This document shows positions 17,837-29,423 of a stretch of DNA of 64,000 bases, one piece after another. The stretch is from Serratia bockelmannii. Lineage in GTDB: Bacteria > Pseudomonadota > Gammaproteobacteria > Enterobacterales > Enterobacteriaceae. The notes beneath the pieces are model-generated. The model searched no databases. It had not been told where the DNA came from and worked only from the letters and a program-made list of their open reading frames with translations. Position 1 is the stretch's first letter. Every line of letters begins with the position of its first letter. The stretch is from NCBI RefSeq assembly GCF_008011855.1, contig NZ_VOUX01000002.1, positions 310,001 through 374,000 of the forward strand. Direction: 5' to 3'. The position numbers were made by a program, and so were the translations under genes.

Positions 17837-18859
17837 TCAGTTACCAACCCAATACGGCCCCGCCGCCACCGACTCGCGCTCGATCAGGCTGGCCGGGAAA
17901 CTGGGGCGCTTGCTCAGCTCGCCGCCGTCCAGCATCGACAGCAGGCGGTTGATGGTCTCCTGGATCATCTCGGTGACCGGCATCTTCATGCTCGACAGCG
18001 ATGGCACGGTATAGGGCGCCAGCGGGATGTCGTCAAAGCCGATGACCGATACCGCCTCCGGCACCGCCACGCCGCGCTCCGCCAGCCGCTTCATCGCGCC
18101 GATGGCCATCTCGTCGTTGCCGGCGACGATGGCGCTGAACGGCTGCCCGCCGGCCAGCAGCGCATCGACCGCCGCCACGCCGCTTTGCGCGTGCCATTTT
18201 CCTTCGACGATCAACGCCTCGTTAACCGCAATGCCCTGCTGCGCCAGCGCGGACTTGTAGCCGGAAAGCCGCTCCAGCCCGGTGGGGGAATCGAGCGAGC
18301 CGGTGATAAAAGCGATGTCGCGATGGCCGCGCGCGATCAGGTGCGCCACCGCCGCCGCGCCGGCGGCGTGCTGATCGCTGAAGATGCAGTAGCTGTCGTT
18401 CAGCCGCAGCCGCCGGTTGATCACCAGAATCGGCTGGCGGTGTTGGGAGACGATCTCGTCCATTTCCGCGATCGACAGAAAACGCGGATAGATAATCACC
18501 CCGTCGCAGCGCAGATCCAGCAAAAACTGAATGGCGGCCCGCTCCTCTTCGGCGGTGTGCTTGCCGTCCGCCAGGATCAGTTGGCGGCCGTTCGCCTCCA
18601 TGATGCGCGCCGACTGCGCCATCAGTTCGCTGAAATAGTTGCCGCTGTAGAGAGTGTTGGTGACCACCAGACCGAGGGTTTGGGTGGTGTTGGTCGCCAG
18701 GCTGCGCGCCAGCAGGTTGGGCCGATAGCCGGTTTCCGCAATGGCTTTATCCACCAACGCGCGCTTCTCCTCGCTGACATAGCCGCTACCGGACAAAACG
18801 CGCGACACCGTCGCCTTTGAAACGCCGGCCTTTTTCGCCACCTCGAGTATCGTTGCCAT
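17837..18859 (-). CDS. ascG: LacI-family repressor AscG
   Basis: A 340-residue repressor. The helix-turn-helix (EVAKKAGVSKATVSRVLSGS) is at residues 5-24 and a periplasmic-binding-like sensor domain follows. It matches E. coli AscG closely along its length by eye (NTLYSGNYFSEL, LADGKHTAEEER, IIYPRFLSI). It is divergent from ascF-ascB and should repress them until a beta-glucoside (arbutin, salicin, cellobiose) is present. The ATG at 18859 gives the family N-terminus; the frame could start at 18880, which adds seven unrelated residues. Confidence 0.9.
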   Translation of the reverse strand: MATILEVAKKAGVSKATVSRVLSGSGYVSEEKRALVDKAIAETGYRPNLLARSLATNTTQTLGLVVTNTLYSGNYFSELMAQSARIMEANGRQLILADGKHTAEEERAAIQFLLDLRCDGVIIYPRFLSIAEMDEIVSQHRQPILVINRRLRLNDSYCIFSDQHAAGAAAVAHLIARGHRDIAFITGSLDSPTGLERLSGYKSALAQQGIAVNEALIVEGKWHAQSGVAAVDALLAGGQPFSAIVAGNDEMAIGAMKRLAERGVAVPEAVSVIGFDDIPLAPYTVPSLSSMKMPVTEMIQETINRLLSMLDGGELSKRPSFPASLIERESVAAGPYWVGN

Positions 18860-19036
18860 CTGTGCGCCGCCAAAATCCATGGGTTCAGCGCAGTCTACCC
18901 AAGACGCCCGGCGTTTGGAACGTTTTCACGCCCCTGCACATCGGTATGCGCTTACCTCTGACGATCCAGATCACGAAAACGAAACGCCAAAAATCATAGT
19001 TCTTGCCAACAACAAAACACCAATACATGATTTTGT

Positions 19037-19048
19037 GAAACCGGTTTC
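19037..19048. promoter_or_regulatory. AscG operator
   Basis: Perfect palindrome GAAACCGGTTTC in the 284-bp ascG-ascF gap, the type of operator bound by AscG/GalR-like repressors. A weaker relative (GGAACGTTTTC, about 18918-18928) lies nearer ascG and may be a second site. Confidence 0.7.
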
Positions 19049-19143
19049 TTACGGGCGTTTCATACGGATGGAACGACGGATCGCCCAGGCAGTAAATATT
19101 CGCCTTTGGGCTATCCGAATTGCTATCTGAGAGACGACACGCC

Positions 19144-22033
<2,890 letters not shown>

Positions 22034-22075
22034 GTTTGGGTCGGAGGCTAGGAGGGTTGGGCGCTGGTGGTGAGA

Positions 22076-22495
22076 TTAGCGTGGGGGACGGAGGACTTCC
22101 AACCTAAGTTGATTGCCTTCCTGCCGCACAGCAAATTCGGCGACGAATTCACGCGCAGAGGGAAACTCGCCCGCCTGCTGTTTGTTGAGGGAGACCAGCT
22201 TCGCGGAGAAATGGTATTGCTGCCCCGGCGTAAATACGTAGCCCTCATCAGGGACGCACTGATTGGGGGCGACATCCCGCAGCGGATCGAAGAATTTGAA
22301 CGTGCGGCTCTGCGCCTCATCCAATCGGTAGATCGAGATGCCCGCGAGTTTTTCGTCTCCCTGCGACTGAACGGTGATGCATACTTTGCCCTCACGCAGG
22401 CCGGCAGTTGCAGGGTAGTCTACGGGGATACGATCGCCTATCGACGGGCAGCCGGCGAGCAGGAAGGGGAAAGTGAGGGGGAAGATCCGTTTCAT
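22076..22495 (-). CDS. Periplasmic lipoprotein, putative T6SS immunity type (copy B)
   Basis: A 139-residue lipoprotein (lipobox LLAGC, Cys16). The mature part shares with its upstream neighbour a pattern of an IP- opening, GKVCITVQSQGDEKL, a cysteine before a P-x-x-YxFxP segment and a FxAxF strand near the end. Proteins with this pattern are annotated, as I recall, as putative T6SS immunity periplasmic lipoproteins; function is not proven. It is 12 bp downstream of its paralogue on the same strand, so they form an operon. A long antisense frame over both is a composition shadow. Confidence 0.65.
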   Translation of the reverse strand: MKRIFPLTFPFLLAGCPSIGDRIPVDYPATAGLREGKVCITVQSQGDEKLAGISIYRLDEAQSRTFKFFDPLRDVAPNQCVPDEGYVFTPGQQYHFSAKLVSLNKQQAGEFPSAREFVAEFAVRQEGNQLRLEVLRPPR

Positions 22496-22507
22496 TTTGT
22501 CTCTGCG

Positions 22508-22942
22508 TTATCTGCTGCCCTGCGTGATATTTTCAATTTCGTAAGCGCCGTTGAGCTTTTTCACTTTGAAGTGAGCAATAAAGGCCCTGCCGGAAATATC
22601 CTGCAGGTTTCTGCGCTTCTCAATCGGCACAAAATTTAGCCTCATGCTATAGGTATGATTTTCCTGAAACGGGTAATCGTTCTGCGTAACGCAAATACCC
22701 TTTTTCAGATCCTGATTCCCCACCTCAATCAATTTCTCATCAGTATCACCAGTGAGATAGAGCGTATCTTGCCTCTCGTTTTCCTTTGGTGACGGAGAAA
22801 TGCAGATGTCACCATTCGCTTTAGCATGGACGGTGATAGGGATATCCGGCGCATAGCGCTGATCGAGACGATCGCCAGTGCAGGCGCTCAGTAATGCTGC
22901 ACCGAAAGCGATAAGTAAGAAATTAGCTTTCATCATATTCAA
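22508..22942 (-). CDS. Periplasmic lipoprotein, putative T6SS immunity type (copy A)
   Basis: A 144-residue lipoprotein with lipobox LLSAC (Cys21 if the first ATG is used; two nearer ATGs are possible). It is a diverged paralogue of the next gene: IPITVHAKANGDICISPS, then ICVTQNDYPFQENHTYSM and AFIAHFKV align with it. Codon use is more AT-rich than in its partner. Duplicated, diverging lipoproteins of this sort fit an orphan immunity array against periplasmic type VI effectors; no effector gene is adjacent. Confidence 0.65.
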   Translation of the reverse strand: MNMMKANFLLIAFGAALLSACTGDRLDQRYAPDIPITVHAKANGDICISPSPKENERQDTLYLTGDTDEKLIEVGNQDLKKGICVTQNDYPFQENHTYSMRLNFVPIEKRRNLQDISGRAFIAHFKVKKLNGAYEIENITQGSR

Positions 22943-23213
22943 ATATTTATAAATCTTAATGAGGAAATATTATCCATGAATGGATTGCTGATAATTCAAC
23001 GCAAAGATGATATGCCGAATTGCGAGGTACATTCCAATCCTAAAAGTAAATAAACTGTAATTCCATACAGCTTATTTCTTCCTTTTACTGATAACGTTAT
23101 AGTTTTTCCGCTGCGGCAAAATCCGCAGCCGGAGTTAGCGTTCCGAATCTGACATACTACCGCTGTATTATGTAATAATGCAGCAGCTTTAGTTCACTCC
23201 AAATAATGGTGAC

Positions 23214-23325
23214 TCAGGCGGGGGCTTCGCAAGAAGCGCCGGTTCGTATGTCCCGGAGACGCTAACCCCGTCTGGGCTACCACCCGAGTTTAGCGTCTCT
23301 GGTGATAGTCATTAGCTAATGACAT
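23214..23325 (+). ncRNA. C4-antisense-RNA-like structured leader
   Basis: In the 397-bp gap after the lipoproteins, two strong stems occur. One is GGCTTC-GCAA-GAAGCGCC with a tetraloop (about 23223-23239). The other is a 10-bp stem GAGACGCTAA (23256-23265) with TTAGCGTCTC (23290-23299), enclosing GGGCTACCACCCGAG. This sequence style recalls the C4 antisense RNA of P1/P7 and many prophages, which silences a downstream phage gene. It ends about 15 bp before the ATG at 23340, the expected position. Match is from memory and needs a covariance search. Confidence 0.45.
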
Positions 23326-23339
23326 ACGGAGATGCACCC

Positions 23340-23648
23340 ATGACAAAGACTCCCACTACAGAATCCGTTGCAAGCACCCTTTCCCTCTACCGCCAACTGT
23401 TTGACCACCTCGATCTCAGCGCTTTTAACCCCTCTGAACTTTTAGACCTGGCTGCCCTCTCTGCCGAACAGGCGGAAGGTCTGTGCCACGGCCTGATGCT
23501 GTTCGGCCATTTACTGCAAAAGACCCCGCAGTTGGATGCCGAAGACTGGGAACAGTTGAATCGTTGTCTCAACGCTACAGCGCATCTGGTTCCTGTGTTG
23601 TGTAACCTTTATGGGCGTGCACTGCGGGAGATGGAAACCTGCGGCTAA
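23340..23648 (+). CDS. Small helical prophage-type protein of unknown function
   Basis: A 102-residue acidic, helix-rich protein (STLSLYRQLFDHLDLSAF; LLDLAALSAEQAEGLCHGLM). I do not recognise the family. It has no signal or membrane segment. The ATG at 23340 is preferred, with CGGAG upstream; an ATG at 23319 lies inside the structured leader. It directly follows the C4-like RNA, so it may be the gene that RNA controls, as in P1-like immunity regions. Confidence 0.55.
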   Translation: MTKTPTTESVASTLSLYRQLFDHLDLSAFNPSELLDLAALSAEQAEGLCHGLMLFGHLLQKTPQLDAEDWEQLNRCLNATAHLVPVLCNLYGRALREMETCG

Positions 23649-23877
23649 CGTAAGCGACAATCAGGGCGATACTCATCGCCCTTCCCACCCACGATTTCCA
23701 ATAGATCTGACTGACATATCACAACAAAAACATTCATCAAGGTAGGCATTTCCTCCCCTACCTGGCATAGTTAACACATTCGGTAAATCGATGAGTTAAC
23801 TGCTGGGTATTGATGCATACTGCTCTCGTCAGCAAGCACATTGCTCAGAGTCTACTCGGCAATGTGAGGGAGTGGTT

Positions 23878-24996
23878 TTGGCAACTGCAATAGAGGCGTT
23901 ATCCTCAAAAGAATTCGTTTTAAAAGCCATCGAAGAATATAAGAAACTTGGCCGAGATGAATTCTTAAAACAACATAAAATTAAGCGATTTAAAAAACAC
24001 ACCCTTCATTATAATGGCGAGAAGTACGACATCCGCGGCATTGCCGCTAGAGCATACAGTGAGCAGCATGGCTATCCGTTAAAGGGAATCAACGCCGATA
24101 GCGGAACGGAAAAAGACATCCAATTTCTCAAAGATCTCGGTTTTGAGATCGTCGAAACGCCACATCCTTTTGACTATTTAACCGAGGGCAAACTGTACAC
24201 ACGCAAAGCACTTATCGAGCTCTACGGCGGGCAGCTGCAAGGCGGTATCTGGACCCCACGGGAATTTCCGGTGATCTTTATCTTCACCGGAGAAAGCGGC
24301 GAAACCTACGGCTATAAAGATGGATGGACAGCCGAAGGCAGCTTCTCTTATACGGGGGAAGGCCAAAAAGGCGATATGGAATTTATTCGAGGTAATAAAT
24401 CCATCCGCGACCATAAAAAAGATGGCAAAGACATCTTCCTGTTCGAAGACAACAAGAAAGAAAAAGGCGTTCGCTATCTTGGCATGTTCGAGTGTGATTC
24501 TTGGGATCATATTCAGTGCTTAGACTTAGAAAATAACATGCGCCAAGGCATTACCTTTAACCTGTTCAAAGTCTCATCACTGCACGCGGTTGAAGAAGAT
24601 GCAGACACCGATGAAGCCGATACGCAGACAGAAACGCTCGAACAGTTACGCAAGAAGGCACTGCAGTCCTCAAAACAATCGGGCCAGCGCCAACAGAGCG
24701 ACAGCAAAAAATCCTGGTTCAAACGCAGCGAAGACGTAAAAAAATACGTGCTGCGGCGCGCCAATGGCATCTGTGAAGCCTGCGACCAGCCGGCACCATT
24801 CAAGAAAAGGAACGGCGAGCCCTACCTTGAACCCCATCACACTAAACGCTTAGCCGACGAAGGTCCCGATCACCCGCAGTGGGTGGGCGCCATCTGCCCA
24901 ACTTGCCATCGGCGGATTCATAGCGGGGTGGATGGGAAAGAGGTGAACAAGAAGCTGATGGTGAAGTTGGAGTTGAAAGAGGCAGCTATCGGTTAA
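23878..24996 (+). CDS. ScoMcrA-like HNH restriction endonuclease
   Basis: About 372 residues. The middle region (about 105-200) has YTRKALIELYGGQLQGGI, FTGESGETYGYKDGW and EGQKGDMEFIRGN, the hallmark of the SRA-like reader domain of ScoMcrA, a type IV enzyme. The C-terminal HNH domain (about 285-350) has ICEACDQPAPF, YLEPHHTKRL and CPTCHRRIH. ScoMcrA cuts phosphorothioated or methylcytosine DNA; here the extra sulphur-binding N-terminal domain is replaced by a different 100-residue region. Start is probably TTG at 23878, eight bases after GAGGG; GTG at 23872 is the alternative. It precedes the leo genes by 182 bp. Confidence 0.75.
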   Translation: MATAIEALSSKEFVLKAIEEYKKLGRDEFLKQHKIKRFKKHTLHYNGEKYDIRGIAARAYSEQHGYPLKGINADSGTEKDIQFLKDLGFEIVETPHPFDYLTEGKLYTRKALIELYGGQLQGGIWTPREFPVIFIFTGESGETYGYKDGWTAEGSFSYTGEGQKGDMEFIRGNKSIRDHKKDGKDIFLFEDNKKEKGVRYLGMFECDSWDHIQCLDLENNMRQGITFNLFKVSSLHAVEEDADTDEADTQTETLEQLRKKALQSSKQSGQRQQSDSKKSWFKRSEDVKKYVLRRANGICEACDQPAPFKKRNGEPYLEPHHTKRLADEGPDHPQWVGAICPTCHRRIHSGVDGKEVNKKLMVKLELKEAAIG

Positions 24997-25178
24997 AAGT
25001 TGCCTTCAACAGCGTGTGGACTGAGCCAGGCACTGGCATGTTAACTTTCCGTCGAAATGGTTTTACTTTTGCTTCAACGGTAAGATTGCCTCCAAGTTAA
25101 GTAACATCACGTAAGCCTGCCGGGGAGACTACGTGGCTAAGCAAACCGGCGAAGACAGAACACTAATGAGATTTAAAA

Positions 25179-25841
25179 ATGAATACCTCTGAGGACTTCA
25201 ACCGGCTTTATGCCGACGTGGGACGTAACATTGAGCAAACATTAGCTGATATTGCAGGACTTCACGTCGAGAACGAAGCTGCTAAAAAGCAGCTTAATGC
25301 GATGACGGCGCAACTGCAGATTCTGCAGAATACTTTCAACCAGAAGTTATCCTATCTGCAGGAACATGCCGAGTGGGACAAATTTACGCTCGCGTTTTTT
25401 GGCGAAACCAACGCGGGCAAAAGTACTATTATCGAATCTCTGCGGATAGTGTTTGATGAAACCTCCCGCCGACAATTGCTGCAAAATAATCAAAACGATC
25501 TACAAAAAGCCGAGCAAGAACTGCGCGAGCACTTGACGCAATTACGCGATGATTTAGGGCGGATTTACAGCGATGTTGTCGATAAAATTAGTGCTATGAG
25601 TTTTTCCGCCATCCGCTTGCAGCAAATCATTACCAATGAAAGTGCCTTACGATTAAAAATGGAAGAAGAGGCGAATAAAGCACATCAGTTGCTGGAACAA
25701 AATGAAAGTCAGTCGCGTCTACAAATTTTGCAACAGCGAACCAGTACTAAGTCGCGTATCACCCTGCTTGTCACTGCCTTTGTGGGGGTGGTAGTTGGTG
25801 CTGGAGCAGTTCTGCTAATTAATCTCCTGACGGGGCATTAG
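25179..25841 (+). CDS. leoC: LeoC: P-loop half of a split dynamin-like GTPase
   Basis: 220 residues: a coiled-coil start, the GTPase P-loop GETNAGKS at 75-82, a long second coiled coil (about 100-190) and one membrane helix near the end (ITLLVTAFVGVVVGAGAVLL). No DxxG or NKxD motif follows, because the remaining G motifs are in the next gene. This split is known from ETEC, where LeoC and LeoB together were proposed to make one dynamin-like protein acting with LeoA. In defence surveys LeoA with LeoBC is the Eleos anti-phage system. LeoB starts two bases after the stop, in another frame. Confidence 0.8.
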   Translation: MNTSEDFNRLYADVGRNIEQTLADIAGLHVENEAAKKQLNAMTAQLQILQNTFNQKLSYLQEHAEWDKFTLAFFGETNAGKSTIIESLRIVFDETSRRQLLQNNQNDLQKAEQELREHLTQLRDDLGRIYSDVVDKISAMSFSAIRLQQIITNESALRLKMEEEANKAHQLLEQNESQSRLQILQQRTSTKSRITLLVTAFVGVVVGAGAVLLINLLTGH

Positions 25842-25843
25842 GG

Positions 25844-27577
25844 ATGAGTGATGCACTTTATCTTGCAGAGAAAAACCCTGAACGGCTGGCTGATGTCAGC
25901 CTCAGCGAACGTAAATCGGCGCTCAACATTCAGAAATTACTGGATCAAAGTTTGTCGTGTCTTATCCAGTCAGTTATCCGGACGGAAAAGTTAAAAAATA
26001 CGGCAAAGCGCGTCGATGGCTTAATTATTGGTACTGGCGAGTCAGATTTTACCAAAGGAAATACCCATTACACGTTACATATCGACGATAAAGACTTTCA
26101 ACTGATTGACGTACCGGGGATTGAAGGTAATGAGACCCGCTACGTTCATCTTGTGAAAGAAGCCATTGCGCAAGCACATATGGTGGTTTACGTCAACGGG
26201 ACCAACAAGAAACCCGAAACTGCGACTGCAGAGAAAATTAAGTCATATCTAGAATATGGCACGCAGGTTTATCCGCTGGTCAACGTTCGTGGTTTTTCCG
26301 AAGCCTATGAGTTCGAAGAGGATCGTCTGGAGCTCGCTCAGCAGGGCGGTGCTGGCGACGCACTACGCCAGACCGTTGAAGCGCTGGCTCCAGTCTTAGG
26401 GGCGGTAGTGCTACAGAAGGGCCATTGTGTTCAGGGGTTGCTTGCATTTTCGGCGCTGGCGTATGACGACAGTACGCAAAGTACGAGCATTCACCCTTCC
26501 CGGGAGCATAACCTGGTAGTATCCCAACAGGAGTTTCTGGACGTGTTCCCTAGCCGTCAGGAAATGCGGACATTTAGCCAGATTGACGCGGTTGCACAGA
26601 CCATCAGAAATAAAGTTGCTACCTTCCGTGAAGATATTGTCGAAAGCAATAAAGGCAAAGTCCGTGAGACGTTGGGGCAATATTTACAGGTGCTGGAGGA
26701 GCAGTTAACCAGCCATCGACGCTTTCTGAAAAAGACGGAGCCGGAGTTTGAAAAATGTCGGGTTGCATTCAGGAATGCAGTTGCGGAGTTTGAACGCCGT
26801 ATTGTGAATAACCGCCGCAACCGCTGGAATACCTTTTTTAACGAGCTGGCGGATGCCAGTGACGCTATTGTCGAAGACGATTTCGGCGATAGCGACACGA
26901 TATCTCAACGGATTCAGCGCGAGTTTAAAAAACGACGCATCAGCGTTGAGGAAGAAATGCTGAAGGATACAGAACAAGCCGTGGAGGTACTACAGCAACA
27001 GATGCTTCAGGCGGTGGAGCGCCTGCTGGAAGATATCAAGCATGTGGAATTTCAACAACGCGTTAGTTTTGAGCGTAGCGGCGGCATCAATTTTGGTAGT
27101 GATATGGTACTGGGCTACGACCTTGGTTTGGGCGATTTTGGCTCTATGGTTTTCAAAATTGGCAGCTATGCGATGACAGGTGGCACTATCGGCAGCGCAT
27201 TCCCGGTGATTGGAACAGCAATTGGTGCCATAGCTGGGGCGCTTGTGGGCGTGGTCATGACGGTGATCGGCTTTTTTACCAGCAAATCGTCAAAAATTCG
27301 CAAAGCACAGAGAAAAGTGCGTGACAAGCTGGAGGGGGCGAGGGAGAAAGCCCTGGACGGCGTGCCCGCAGAGGCCCAGAAACTGGTTGCAGCCATAGAT
27401 AAAGAACTCCAAAGCGGCCTGTTGAAAAAAATAAATGATATGCAGAGTGCCTTGCAGCAGCCAATTACAATTTTTGAAACGCAAATTATCCGAATAACAC
27501 GATTAAAAAATCAACTTGAGACGATGCCTTATGGAACAATTCAAACAGTTCAGTATAGAGAAGCAGGCAGCCATTGA
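25844..27577 (+). CDS. leoB: LeoB: remaining part of the split dynamin-like GTPase
   Basis: 577 residues lacking a P-loop. The first 40 residues continue from LeoC; then the G3 motif DVPG is at 89-92 and a G4-like NVRG replaces NKxD. A long helical stalk occupies about 230-420 (SHRRFLKKTEPEFEKCR; VEEEMLKDTEQAVEVLQQQM). A strongly hydrophobic glycine-rich hairpin at about 440-485 (GSAFPVIGTAIGAIAGALVG) is a probable membrane-insertion paddle. Its end overlaps leoA by 47 bases. It must pair with LeoC to form a complete nucleotide pocket. Confidence 0.8.
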   Translation: MSDALYLAEKNPERLADVSLSERKSALNIQKLLDQSLSCLIQSVIRTEKLKNTAKRVDGLIIGTGESDFTKGNTHYTLHIDDKDFQLIDVPGIEGNETRYVHLVKEAIAQAHMVVYVNGTNKKPETATAEKIKSYLEYGTQVYPLVNVRGFSEAYEFEEDRLELAQQGGAGDALRQTVEALAPVLGAVVLQKGHCVQGLLAFSALAYDDSTQSTSIHPSREHNLVVSQQEFLDVFPSRQEMRTFSQIDAVAQTIRNKVATFREDIVESNKGKVRETLGQYLQVLEEQLTSHRRFLKKTEPEFEKCRVAFRNAVAEFERRIVNNRRNRWNTFFNELADASDAIVEDDFGDSDTISQRIQREFKKRRISVEEEMLKDTEQAVEVLQQQMLQAVERLLEDIKHVEFQQRVSFERSGGINFGSDMVLGYDLGLGDFGSMVFKIGSYAMTGGTIGSAFPVIGTAIGAIAGALVGVVMTVIGFFTSKSSKIRKAQRKVRDKLEGAREKALDGVPAEAQKLVAAIDKELQSGLLKKINDMQSALQQPITIFETQIIRITRLKNQLETMPYGTIQTVQYREAGSH

Positions 27578-29261
27578 TTCGCTATTACAATTGCGCAGCA
27601 TGTTAGAGACGCTGGGTGAAATGGAGATAGACATTGGTGATGACCTACAAAAAATAGCTTCCGCTATTACCGCCGTTGAATCTGATGTACTGCGCATTGC
27701 GTTGCTTGGCGCGTTTTCCGACGGCAAGACCAGCGTTATCGCCGCCTGGATGGGCAAAATCATGGAAGATATGAATATCTCCATGGATGAGTCCTCCGAT
27801 CGGTTGAGTATTTACAAACCAGAGGGCTTGCCAGGCCAATGTGAGATTGTCGATACGCCGGGGCTATTTGGTGATAAGGAGCGCGAGATCGACGGTAAAC
27901 AAGTGATATATGAAGACCTGACCAAACGCTATATTTCTGAAGCGCATCTGATTTTTTACGTGGTTGATGCCACCAATCCGCTTAAAGAAAGCCACAACGA
28001 CATCGTAAAATGGGTTTTGCGCGACCTGAATAAGCTGTCTTCAACCATCTTTGTGATTAATAAAATGGATGAAGTAGCTAACCTAACGAACCAAGTGTTG
28101 TTTGACGAGCAGGCGGTCATAAAAAAAGAGAATTTGAAAAGCAAATTGCAGCGCGCCGCTAATCTCAACGCGGCAGAATGCGAACGGTTGAAGATCGTAT
28201 GCATAGCCTCAAATCCAAACGGTCGCGGTCTGCCATTCTGGTTCGGCAAACCTGAACATTACGAAAGCCGCTCGCGCATTAACGATCTTAAAAACACCGC
28301 TGCCGAGATTCTGAAAGCCAATGTACCTGAAGTACTTTTGGCGAAAACCGGCATGGACGTTGTGAAGGATATTGTTAGTAAGCGCGTTACACAGGCGAGC
28401 TTACAGCTCAACGAACTAAATACCTTTGTTGAGAAAAATGAAGAGGATACGCGTCGCTTTCGTAACGATATAACGCAGAGTCGTACAGAGGTTAAAAGGC
28501 TGGCTGGTGAACTATTTGAAGAGCTGAACCAGATGGAAAAACAGCTGATGAGTCAGCTGCGTCCACTCAGCCTGGAAGATATCCGCCCGTTTATGGACGA
28601 TGAACTGGGATATACGCAAGAGGGGGTTGGCTTTAAACTTCACCTGCGCATTAAGCTGTCTGTCGATCGTTTTTTCGATCAGTCGACAGCGGTCACACAA
28701 CGCTTATCTGATGACATCACTCGTCAGCTAAACTCCAGTGAAAGCTTTTTAAGCGGCCTGAGCGAAGGTGCTTTTCGCTCCCTTGGCGGGGCCTTTCAGG
28801 GCGTGTCGAAAATTAGCCCGGCGACGCTGAAAACGACTATTTTTGCTGCACGCGATACGATTGGCAAACTCACGGGATATGTCTATAAATTTAAACCTTG
28901 GCAGGCCACCAAACTGGCCGGAGGTATTGCCAAATGGGCAGGCCCAGCGGGCGCAGCGTTTACGATTGGCTCCGATCTATGGGATGCCTATAAAGCACAT
29001 GAGCGGGAGCGGGAACTGGAAGAAGTAAAAGCCTCGCTGGTGAAAATCATTAAAGAGCCGTTTAAAGATATCTATGACGTGCTGATCTCAGATGAAAAAA
29101 TGTTCGCCTTTTTTGCGCCGCAGATTCAAAACATGGAACTGGTCATCACTGAAATGATGGGGAAAAGCCACGCTATTCGTGAGAGCCAGCAAAAACTGAC
29201 CCTTATCCAGTCACAACTTGCACATTTAACGCTGCCCGCGCCGGTAGCCCCATCAGTCTGA
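27531..29261 (+). CDS. leoA: LeoA: dynamin-like GTPase
   Basis: 576 residues with all GTPase motifs in order: P-loop GAFSDGKTS (60-68), G3 DTPG (108-111) and G4 NKMD (177-180). A helical stalk follows (about 290-400) and a glycine-rich segment near 470-490 could touch membrane. ETEC LeoA has this size and fold and is a bacterial dynamin. The ATG at 27531 is used; an in-frame TTG at 27516 is weaker. The start lies inside leoB, so translation is coupled. A 10-bp hairpin follows the gene and separates it from the next module. Confidence 0.85.
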   Translation: MEQFKQFSIEKQAAIDSLLQLRSMLETLGEMEIDIGDDLQKIASAITAVESDVLRIALLGAFSDGKTSVIAAWMGKIMEDMNISMDESSDRLSIYKPEGLPGQCEIVDTPGLFGDKEREIDGKQVIYEDLTKRYISEAHLIFYVVDATNPLKESHNDIVKWVLRDLNKLSSTIFVINKMDEVANLTNQVLFDEQAVIKKENLKSKLQRAANLNAAECERLKIVCIASNPNGRGLPFWFGKPEHYESRSRINDLKNTAAEILKANVPEVLLAKTGMDVVKDIVSKRVTQASLQLNELNTFVEKNEEDTRRFRNDITQSRTEVKRLAGELFEELNQMEKQLMSQLRPLSLEDIRPFMDDELGYTQEGVGFKLHLRIKLSVDRFFDQSTAVTQRLSDDITRQLNSSESFLSGLSEGAFRSLGGAFQGVSKISPATLKTTIFAARDTIGKLTGYVYKFKPWQATKLAGGIAKWAGPAGAAFTIGSDLWDAYKAHERERELEEVKASLVKIIKEPFKDIYDVLISDEKMFAFFAPQIQNMELVITEMMGKSHAIRESQQKLTLIQSQLAHLTLPAPVAPSV

Positions 29262-29269
29262 TTTGAATG

Positions 29270-29307
29270 CCGCTCTACCTCTTCAGAAATCGGTGGCGGT
29301 AGAGCGG
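29270..29307 (+). terminator. Strong hairpin after leoA
   Basis: Perfect 10-bp inverted repeat CCGCTCTACC (29270-29279) / GGTAGAGCGG (29298-29307). No T-run follows directly, so it may attenuate or stabilise rather than fully terminate. Confidence 0.45.
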
Positions 29308-29423
29308 TAAAATATTGGCTCTTTAAGAGGTACTTCTATCAGTCTAAAACTGGCGATTAACGAGCTATGAAAAATGTATGCAAAAGCAAGCAGCAGATCA
29401 TAAATTAAACCAAGGAAATAGGT

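Noticed and set aside
22067-22639. Rightward 190-codon frame across both lipoproteins
   Set aside because: It is antisense to two genes with clear lipoboxes and shared domain pattern; the frame itself shows no motif.
25842-25843. LeoC/LeoB break as a sequencing frameshift
   Set aside because: The frames differ and both ends look natural, LeoC ends after a membrane helix, and the same split is known in ETEC. Kept only as a check.
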